Position numbers and translations under genes: made by a program
Shown here: positions 1 to 4,592 of the stretch, piece after piece
How the letters are laid out: every line of letters starts with the position of its first letter
How positions within the stretch are numbered: position 1 is the first letter of the stretch
Notes under the pieces: model-generated
Told to the model about the DNA's origin: nothing
The model's database searches: none
The model's input: only the letters and a program-made list of their open reading frames with translations
Assembly: GCA_903863315.1 (NCBI GenBank)
Contig: CAIPBN010000507.1
Span: forward strand, 1-7,823
Source of the DNA: an uncultured Verrucomicrobiota bacterium
GTDB lineage: Bacteria; Verrucomicrobiota; Verrucomicrobiia; Limisphaerales; SXTU01
Reading direction: 5' to 3'
DNA: 7,823 nt

Positions 1-3
1 ACG

Positions 4-408
4 TCAGCGGCCGGCAGTGGCCTTGCGCGCCACCCGCCGGGCAAAACCCTCCACGGTGATCACGCCGCGTTTGTGCAGGCCCCGCGCGATGACCTCGTGC
101 TCATCCCGAACCTCGAACTGGAAATCCACCGCGCGGGCCTCCGCACCGATGACCCGGGTCGTGATGGTGACGATCTGCCCGAGCGGGGTGGGCGCAAGAT
201 GGCGGATTTCAATCTCCGCCCCGACGGTGCGTTCATTCTCGTTGAGGAAGGGATAGAGCGATTCCCTCGCCGTGCGTTCAACGAGCGCAATCAACCGGGG
301 CGTGCTCAACACGGCGGGCATGCCCCCGGTGGCGAAGTCGATGACGTGTTCCTGGGCCACGGTGAACTTCAGCTCACCCGTGGTGCCGATGCGGGGACGG
401 GATATCAT
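4..408 (-). CDS. FlK-type hotdog thioesterase family protein
   Basis: This is a complete 134-residue gene with an ATG start and a TGA stop. The protein has the size and layout of the single-domain hotdog thioesterases related to fluoroacetyl-CoA thioesterase FlK, which hydrolyse small acyl-CoA thioesters in the cytoplasm. The FlK catalytic residues Thr, Glu and His can be matched with the same spacing: Thr36 and Glu44 lie in STPRLIALVE, and His70 lies in EIEIRHLAP. A Gly (Gly63) precedes the His strand, as in FlK. The C-terminal part (GLHKRGVITVEGF) matches the typical E-R-x-V-I end of the fold. No Shine-Dalgarno is visible upstream. The gene follows the mutarotase gene by 140 nt on the same strand, and a CACAGAG inverted repeat fills that gap, so co-transcription is uncertain. 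Fold and family are fairly sure. The substrate is unknown, and nothing here indicates fluoroacetate. Confidence 0.82.
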   Translation of the reverse strand: MISRPRIGTTGELKFTVAQEHVIDFATGGMPAVLSTPRLIALVERTARESLYPFLNENERTVGAEIEIRHLAPTPLGQIVTITTRVIGAEARAVDFQFEVRDEHEVIARGLHKRGVITVEGFARRVARKATAGR

Positions 409-415
409 TGGTTAG

Positions 416-544
416 CCACAAATGGACCCAGATGAAACACCAATGCGATTCCACCACAGAGGCACAGAGGGCACCAAGAAGGCCGGCGGGACCGCATCGC
501 AGTCATGCAAAATCGAAGATCCCTCTCTGTGTTCTCTGTGGTTC
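416..544. repeat. Intergenic CACAGAG-type inverted repeat with decayed direct copies
   Basis: The gap between the thioesterase and mutarotase genes holds an inverted repeat. The left arm is ACCACAGAG (453-461), one base, then CACAGAG (463-469). The right arm (about 521-542), read on the other strand, is ACCACAGAG, two bases, then CACAGAG. About 50 nt separate the arms. Within each arm the CACAGAG unit recurs at an 8-9 nt period. A more degenerate stretch at 416-440 (CCACAAATGGACCCAG and on) looks like a diverged copy of the same kind of unit. From memory, repeats built on ACCACAGAG are common between genes in Verrucomicrobiota and some other environmental phyla. The right arm begins 5 nt beyond the mutarotase stop, so a transcript leaving that gene would form a 16-bp interrupted stem. 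It has no U-tract, so it is not a classical terminator. Confidence 0.7.
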
Positions 545-548
545 ACAA

Positions 549-995
549 TCAGTTCGTCCGGCAGCCCAGCGTGAGCAGCACATTGGCCCACAGCGCCTGA
601 TCGCCAGTCTGAATGGTGAGCACATGATCAGGTGACTCGACGTGCTTGTAGAAGTCCCACTTGGAGATGGGTTCGATGCTCACGGCAATGCCCGCGTCCT
701 GAACGATGGTGCGGAACTCAGCCCACGCCGGCGGCTCGCCGAACTTGGCGTAAGAGTCATCCGCCGGGATGCCCATGGTGTTCACAAAGTCCACGGGCAC
801 CGCGCTCAGCAGCGCGCGGAGCGTCTGCGCGACAGTGACACAGCCCGGAGCGAGGTTGAGGCAGATGAGCTCGGCGTTGGGGCCCTTCTTGGTCGAGGCC
901 GGGTAGTTGCCATCCGCGATGAGAATCTTCGCGTGATGGCCGGCCTGCGCGCAGACGCGCAGAATGTCCGGGTGCAGGAGCTGGGTCTTCAGCAT
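549..995 (-). CDS. RbsD/FucU-family sugar mutarotase (pyranase)
   Basis: A complete 148-residue gene with an ATG start. Members of this family interconvert anomers or ring forms of free sugars (fucose, ribose) in the cytoplasm and assemble as ring-shaped oligomers. The start MLKTQLLHPDILRVCAQAGH closely follows FucU. His20 in the AGH motif and Asp28 in IADGNYP are the expected active-site residues. Tyr116 in DFYK and Asn138 in the C-terminal WANVLL segment also align with the family. The usual Tyr of the closing Y-[GA]-N motif is Trp136 here, a small departure. Length is near the usual 140. FucU and RbsD cannot be separated with certainty; the N-terminus favours FucU. The gene lies 68 nt after the DUF1080 gene, across a long hairpin, and has no clear Shine-Dalgarno. 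A role in sugar catabolism together with the neighbouring genes is inferred. Confidence 0.85.
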   Translation of the reverse strand: MLKTQLLHPDILRVCAQAGHHAKILIADGNYPASTKKGPNAELICLNLAPGCVTVAQTLRALLSAVPVDFVNTMGIPADDSYAKFGEPPAWAEFRTIVQDAGIAVSIEPISKWDFYKHVESPDHVLTIQTGDQALWANVLLTLGCRTN

Positions 996-1009
996 GGCGC
1001 GGAAGAAAT

Positions 1010-1056
1010 GGGGCGGCCGAGTCGGCTGCTGAATCCGCAGACGACTCCCCTGCCCC
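1010..1056 (-). other. Long imperfect intercistronic hairpin
   Basis: In the 68-nt gap between the DUF1080 and mutarotase genes the sequence folds into one extended stem. The outer pairing is GGGGC (1010-1014) with GCCCC (1052-1056). Next come two further pairs and a 2x2 mismatch, then GAGTCG (1019-1024) with CGACTC (1042-1047). One G/A mismatch follows, then CTGC (1026-1029) with GCAG (1037-1040), closing a 7-nt loop. There is no T-run on either side, so a simple intrinsic terminator is unlikely. It may be an mRNA-stabilising or processing hairpin that sets different levels for the two genes, or a repetitive palindrome. The structure is seen by hand pairing only. Confidence 0.6.
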
Positions 1057-1063
1057 GCTGACC

Positions 1064-1663
1064 TCAGGGCAGTTCCTTGAGCTGGATGCGGCGATACTCC
1101 ATCGTGTCGCGGTCGGCTTCGAGGCCGATGGGGCCGGTGGCCGGAAGTTTCAGCGCGGCTTCAAGCACCTCACCGTTGCAGGTGCAGTGGGCGACACCGT
1201 CTTTGACCACGACTTCAATCTTGTTCCAGTCCTGCGCCTTGTATTTTTGGAGCGTCTTGTAAGGACCGGCGACGAGGTAATCGCGGCACTGGAGCTGGGG
1301 TTTGCGCAGGAAGATGCCGCTGTCCGCATTCACCGCCGCACGGAACTCCAGCTTGAGGATGAAATCCTTGGGAAACTCCTTGGTGGTGTAGAGCTGGCGC
1401 AGGCGCGGGCCTTTGGCCGCATCGAGTGGATTAACGGTGAGCGATTCCCCCTTTGCGGTGTAACGGCTGTCGCTGGCGTTGGTCTTGCCGTCGAAGGTCT
1501 CGACCGGCTTGCCGTCCTTGTCGCGGTAGCCCCAGCCGGTGAGATCCTTGCCGTTGTAGAGGCTGATGAAGCCGGGCTCAGGTTTCCAAGCATCCGCCGC
1601 TTGAACGACGGATGCGGTGAGGCAGAGGGCAGCGGCGAGCTTGAAGAACGCAATGCGTTTCAT
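1064..1663 (-). CDS. Secreted DUF1080 (3-keto-disaccharide hydrolase) family protein
   Basis: A 199-residue protein of the DUF1080 family, a concanavalin-like beta-sandwich whose studied members hydrolyse 3-keto-glycosides. The chosen ATG at 1663 opens directly on a signal peptide: MKR, then a hydrophobic stretch to about residue 20, with a likely cleavage after VQA at 22, so the protein acts outside the cytoplasm. Upstream in-frame codons run antisense-like through the RidA gene and are rejected. Family landmarks in order are FISLYNGKDLTGW (32-44), NADSGIFLRKPQLQ (112-125), DWNKIEV (145-151), CTCNGEVLE (160-168) and GPIGLEADRDTMEYRRIQL (177-195). It is a single domain with no lipobox or extra module. 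The gene is 82 nt after the RidA gene, with a possible promoter of its own. The substrate cannot be told from sequence. Confidence 0.88.
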   Translation of the reverse strand: MKRIAFFKLAAALCLTASVVQAADAWKPEPGFISLYNGKDLTGWGYRDKDGKPVETFDGKTNASDSRYTAKGESLTVNPLDAAKGPRLRQLYTTKEFPKDFILKLEFRAAVNADSGIFLRKPQLQCRDYLVAGPYKTLQKYKAQDWNKIEVVVKDGVAHCTCNGEVLEAALKLPATGPIGLEADRDTMEYRRIQLKELP

Positions 1664-1691
1664 GATGAGAGATGATTTGGTCACGCGGCAG

Positions 1692-1720
1692 ATTAAAGAG
1701 CGAAGGCCCGCGCGCGGCAA
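1692..1720 (-). promoter_or_regulatory. Candidate sigma-70-type promoter before the DUF1080 gene
   Basis: On the minus strand a TTGCCG box (1715-1720) and a TTTAAT box (1692-1697) are separated by exactly 17 nt. They match the -35 and -10 consensus at 4 of 6 and 5 of 6 positions. Initiation would fall near 1685, leaving a leader of about 22 nt before the ATG at 1663. The AT-rich box stands out in this GC-rich gap. This fits separate expression of the secreted protein. It is a pattern match only, and promoter consensus in this phylum is poorly known. Confidence 0.35.
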
Positions 1721-1745
1721 GCGGATTGGCGGGAAGTCCGGCAGC

Positions 1746-2147
1746 CTATTGCGCCGGCAACATGCGTTTGACCGCCACCACTTCGATCTCATAGCGCAGG
1801 GAGGGCGGCAGGCAGTTCGTGATGGTCGTGCGGGCGGGAAACGGGGCGGTGAAAAACTGCCGGTAGAGCGTGTTGAACTGCGGCAGATCCTCCGCGTCGC
1901 GGACATAATTGCGCGTCTGCACCACGTGCGCCAGGTCGCTGCCCGCCGCCGCGAGCACGCGCCGCACGTTCTCCAGAGAGCGCCGGAACTCGCCTTCAAA
2001 CGTGTCGCTGACAATCTTGCCCGTCGCATCCACCGACGCCTGCCCCGAGACGAAAATCAAATCGCCCACCACCACCGCCGGACTGAACGGCAGGTGTGAC
2101 ACCGGCGTGTCGGGCTCCCGGGGATAAGCGACGCGCGGGTGCGTCAC
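1746..2147 (-). CDS. RidA/YjgF-family enamine/imine deaminase
   Basis: A 133-residue protein of the Rid family, whose members hydrolyse reactive enamines and imines released by PLP enzymes (RidA itself acts on 2-aminoacrylate and relatives) and act as cytoplasmic trimers. Visible landmarks are LPFSPAVVVGDLIFVSGQ (19-36), LENVRRVLAAAGSDLAHVV (58-76), the substrate-binding Arg106 in FPARTTIT and Glu120 in LRYEIEVVA, matching Arg105 and Glu120 of E. coli RidA. The start is GTG. It overlaps the stop of the FAH gene in a GTGA, and a strong GGAGGAG ribosome site (2153-2159) lies 5 nt upstream inside the FAH gene. This settles the start and implies translational coupling. Its position after a PLP aminotransferase fits a role in clearing imine or enamine intermediates. 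The Rid subclass is not decided. Confidence 0.9.
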   Translation of the reverse strand: MTHPRVAYPREPDTPVSHLPFSPAVVVGDLIFVSGQASVDATGKIVSDTFEGEFRRSLENVRRVLAAAGSDLAHVVQTRNYVRDAEDLPQFNTLYRQFFTAPFPARTTITNCLPPSLRYEIEVVAVKRMLPAQ

Positions 2148-2950
2148 ACCGGCTCCTCCACAACTGGATTGGTAAGCGCCCCGATGCCTTCGATCTCAAT
2201 CGTGACGACATCGCCGGGCTGGAGCCAGCGCGGCGGCTTCTGAGCCATGCCCACGCCGTGCGGAGTGCCGGTGAGGATGACCGTGCCCGGCAGCAAGGTG
2301 GTGCTGCCACTGAGAAACTCGATGAGCGCCGGCACGTCGAAGATCATGTCGTTGGTGTTCCAGTCCTGCATGGTCTGGCCGTTGAGCACGGTCTTGATGC
2401 CGAGCGCGTTTGGGTTCTGGATCTCATCGGTCGTCACCAGGCAGGGCCCGAGCGGGGCAAAGGTGTCGAAGAACTTGCCCCGGCACCACTGGCCGCCGCC
2501 CAGGCGGATCTGCCAGTCCCGCGCGCTGACATCGTTGCAACAGGTGTAGCCCAGCACGTAGTCGAGCGCCCGTTCGCGCGAGACGTTCTTGCAGGGGCGG
2601 CCGATGACCACCGCCAGCTCGCACTCGTAGTCCACCTCGTCGCTGCGCATGTGGCGCGGCAGTTGAATGGGCGCACCCGGGTGCTGCAACGCGTTGTTGC
2701 CCTTCACAAACAGCACCGGACGCTGGGGCGCGGCCACCCCGCTCTCGGCGGCGTGCTTCCGATAGTTGAGCCCGATGCAAAGAATGGACGTAGGCTGGAT
2801 AGGCGCGAGCAACTGCGCCACCGCCGCCACCTCTTCGGTGACGCGATAGCTGCCATAGATGTCGCCGGCAATCACCAGGGCGGTGCCGTTGGGTTGCTGG
2901 GCGGCGTGACGAATCACGCCGGAGGAATCGGAGTAGCGGATGATTTTCAT
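2144..2950 (-). CDS. Fumarylacetoacetate hydrolase (FAH) family protein
   Basis: A complete 268-residue protein of the FAH superfamily, divalent-metal enzymes that cleave C-C bonds of 2-keto or diketo acids, or decarboxylate or hydrate related substrates. A short N-terminal domain (1-50) precedes the catalytic fold. Landmarks are CIGLNYRKHAAES (58-70, His66), VDYECELAVVIG (106-117) with metal ligands Glu109 and Glu111, CNDVSARDWQ (138-147) with ligand Asp140, GKFFDTFAPLGP (158-169) with Lys159, and LTGTPHGVG (226-234). The ATG at 2950 was chosen because the family N-terminus MKIIRY starts there; the longer frame runs into the aminotransferase gene. It starts 22 nt after the aminotransferase stop and overlaps the RidA gene by 4 nt. 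Candidate activities are an acylpyruvase or a 2,4-diketo-3-deoxy sugar-acid hydrolase, as in oxidative fucose or rhamnose routes. Sequence alone does not choose. Confidence 0.9.
   Translation of the reverse strand: MKIIRYSDSSGVIRHAAQQPNGTALVIAGDIYGSYRVTEEVAAVAQLLAPIQPTSILCIGLNYRKHAAESGVAAPQRPVLFVKGNNALQHPGAPIQLPRHMRSDEVDYECELAVVIGRPCKNVSRERALDYVLGYTCCNDVSARDWQIRLGGGQWCRGKFFDTFAPLGPCLVTTDEIQNPNALGIKTVLNGQTMQDWNTNDMIFDVPALIEFLSGSTTLLPGTVILTGTPHGVGMAQKPPRWLQPGDVVTIEIEGIGALTNPVVEEPV
2153..2159 (-). promoter_or_regulatory. Strong ribosome binding site for the RidA gene
   Basis: On the minus strand GGAGGAG is followed by CCGGT and then the GTG start at 2147. It lies inside the last codons of the FAH gene. 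It is the clearest Shine-Dalgarno of the minus-strand block; the other genes there show none. It decides the GTG start and supports coupled translation across the GTGA overlap. Confidence 0.75.
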
Positions 2951-2972
2951 GATTTGATGGTGGAGAAAAAGC

Positions 2973-4313
2973 TCAGGCGGGCTGCCACTCGGTCGCATGG
3001 CGGGCGAAGGCAACCTCCGCTTTTTGCAGCGCCTCGGTGATGTCCGCATCGCGATGTGCCAGGCTGATGAACCACAGCCCCCGCTCGATGGCGCGCACGC
3101 CTTGCTCCAGCAGGCAGCGACGCAAGTGCACCCAGCGCGGGGCGTCCTGCCGGCGCGCGTAGTCGCGATAGCTGCGAATCGGGCCGGTGGCCGCACCGGG
3201 TTTCAGCATGGCCGCATGGAAGACCAGCCCGGGGCCCTGTGGTTGCAGGGGGATGTTGTGACGCCGCGCCATTTCGGTAAGCCCGGCCATGAGGCGCTGC
3301 CCGTGGGCAACCATCGTCGCCGGGTGACGGTCGCCGAGTGCCAGCACCTCATCGAGACACCACTTCGCCGCCGCGAGGCACAGGGGGTTGCCATTAAGCG
3401 TGCCGGCATGAACGACCTCGCCGCTGATGATTTTCTGGAACGCGCTTTCCTTGCCGACCAGCGCGGCGAAGGGCAGCCCGCCGCCGATGGCCTTGCCCAG
3501 GATCGTCAGGTCGGGCACGAAGCCCAGAAACTTCTGCGCGCAGCCCGCGCCGAAGCGGAAGCCTGTGATCGTCTCGTCCGCAATCATCAGCATCCCGTCG
3601 CGATCACACAGCTCGCGGATCGTCTGGACCATGCCCGGCACCGGCTCCATGCAGCCGGTGTTGCACAGCACGGGCTCGAAGATGATGGCCGCAATTTGGC
3701 CGCGATACTGCTCCACCCGGCGGCGCAGGTGCTCCGGATCGTTCCAGCGCGCGACCACGAACTGATCGAGCACCTCCGGAATCACGCCCTTGCTGGGATG
3801 CAGCCGCGTGGGCTCTTCCTCCGTGCCCCACTTGTCCGCCGGCGGCGCGAAACCCACCAGACCCTCGTCCGCCCAGCCGTGGTAATGTCCCTCAAACTTG
3901 AGCACCAGCCGCCGCCCCGTGTGCGCCCGCGCCAGGCGCAGCGCGGAAAGCACGACCTCGGTCGCGGAGTTGTTGAACCGCACCCGCTCGGCCCCGGGAA
4001 TCATGCGCTGCAAGCGTTCCGCCACCTCGATCTCCAGCTCGCTTTGCGCCGCCCAATGCACCCCGAGCTTCGCCTGCGCGGCGATGGCCGCCGCCTGTCC
4101 CGCCGGCGCGTGGCCGTAGAGAATCGCCCCCTGGCCGATCTGGAAATCAATGTATTCGTGGCCGTCCACATCGAAGAGCCGGCAGCCCTGCCCGTGCGTG
4201 AAATACAACGGCACCGGCTGCTCCATCTTGCGGATGCCGCTGTTCACGCCCCCGGCGATGCTGCGCTGGGCGCGTTCAAAAAGGCGGCGGGAGTTGGCGA
4301 ATCGGTCACTCAT
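2973..4313 (-). CDS. Class III PLP aminotransferase, glutamate-1-semialdehyde aminomutase-like
   Basis: A 446-residue fold-type I PLP enzyme of aminotransferase class III, closest by eye to glutamate-1-semialdehyde 2,1-aminomutase (HemL). Landmarks in order are GGVNSGIR (21-28), the phosphate-binding NNSATEV (114-120), GHYHGW (142-147), PLP-binding DETITGFRFG (246-255), the Schiff-base Lys274 in LTILGKAIGGGLP, and HAGTLNGNP (302-310). HemL normally has S-G-T where this has S-A-T, and DEVMTGFR where this has DETITGFR. This and the catabolic neighbours make a true HemL role unlikely; an aminotransferase on a sugar- or amino-acid-derived substrate is inferred. ATG 4313 was chosen: family members begin near this point, and the only longer start is a TTG at 4373 with an unrelated extension. 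No clear Shine-Dalgarno is seen. It appears to be the first gene of an operon with the FAH and RidA genes. Confidence 0.9.
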   Translation of the reverse strand: MSDRFANSRRLFERAQRSIAGGVNSGIRKMEQPVPLYFTHGQGCRLFDVDGHEYIDFQIGQGAILYGHAPAGQAAAIAAQAKLGVHWAAQSELEIEVAERLQRMIPGAERVRFNNSATEVVLSALRLARAHTGRRLVLKFEGHYHGWADEGLVGFAPPADKWGTEEEPTRLHPSKGVIPEVLDQFVVARWNDPEHLRRRVEQYRGQIAAIIFEPVLCNTGCMEPVPGMVQTIRELCDRDGMLMIADETITGFRFGAGCAQKFLGFVPDLTILGKAIGGGLPFAALVGKESAFQKIISGEVVHAGTLNGNPLCLAAAKWCLDEVLALGDRHPATMVAHGQRLMAGLTEMARRHNIPLQPQGPGLVFHAAMLKPGAATGPIRSYRDYARRQDAPRWVHLRRCLLEQGVRAIERGLWFISLAHRDADITEALQKAEVAFARHATEWQPA

Positions 4314-4423
4314 GACTGGCAACAAGGCTGTGTAGTTTTCCCAAGCCTCAGGTGAACACGCCTCGCTTGGCAAGCAGATGCATCAAGCACCAGCCCGCCC
4401 CGGCGGAAACTTCCCGGCGCGTC

Positions 4424-4452
4424 CGCTCTTGTATAAGCCGCCGAAAAGAGCG
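4424..4452. promoter_or_regulatory. Inverted repeat CGCTCTT / AAGAGCG around a TATAAG box
   Basis: Seven-base arms CGCTCTT (4424-4430) and AAGAGCG (4446-4452) flank 15 nt that begin GTATAAG. The element lies in the 172-nt divergent gap between the aminotransferase start and the small lysine-rich gene, 34 nt before the ATG of the latter. TATAAG (4432-4437) could be a plus-strand -10 box, but no convincing -35 box is spaced correctly. It could be an operator overlapping a promoter or a leader hairpin. Evidence is pattern only. Confidence 0.3.
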
Positions 4453-4485
4453 TAGCTGGGCGCGAACAACAACCCGGAGTTATTT

Positions 4486-4581
4486 ATGGCCAAAGGAAAC
4501 AACAGTCACAAAAAGGAAACCAAGAAGCCGAAGAAGGAGAAACCCAAGGCCGCGCCCCCGGTCTCGCGCCGGCCTAGGTGA
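4486..4581 (+). CDS. Small lysine-rich basic protein, 31 residues
   Basis: A short plus-strand gene begins ATG GCC AAA GGA AAC AAC, preceded by GGAG (4476-4479) at a 6-nt spacing, and ends in TGA. The product starts MAKGNNSHKKETKKPKKEK and ends APPVSRRPR. It has nine Lys and three Arg in 31 residues, no hydrophobic segment and presumably no folded core. From memory, short MAKGNN- and KKP-rich proteins of unknown function are annotated in many bacterial genomes, and this fits that type. Codon choice in the Lys run is mixed AAA/AAG, and the start region is AT-richer than its surroundings, as expected of a translated start. The gene is divergent from the aminotransferase and convergent with the flavoprotein, with 11 nt between their stops. 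Function is unknown; binding to RNA, DNA or the ribosome is only a guess from charge. Confidence 0.65.
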   Translation: MAKGNNSHKKETKKPKKEKPKAAPPVSRRPR

Positions 4582-4592
4582 TTGGCCCCGCC

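Noticed and set aside
1664..2029. N-terminal extension of the DUF1080 frame upstream of ATG 1663
   Set aside because: It overlaps the RidA gene in another frame and is arginine-rich without motifs. A normal signal peptide begins at the ATG 1663.
2096..3040. A 314-codon open frame on the plus strand
   Set aside because: It lies antisense to the FAH gene and runs into its neighbours, with no recognisable domain; the opposite strand carries the FAH metal-binding residues.
2951..3196. N-terminal extension of the FAH frame upstream of ATG 2950
   Set aside because: It lies inside the 3' part of the aminotransferase gene; the family N-terminus MKIIRY begins at the downstream ATG.
2997..4355. A 452-codon open frame on the plus strand
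   Set aside because: It is antisense to the whole aminotransferase gene, whose motifs are unmistakable. The product is rich in Arg, His, Ala and Pro with no family motif, as expected for a GC-rich antisense shadow.
4314..4373. 20-residue extension of the aminotransferase from a TTG start
   Set aside because: It has a TTG start and no ribosome site, and the sequence is unrelated to the family; the ATG at 4313 fits the usual N-terminus.
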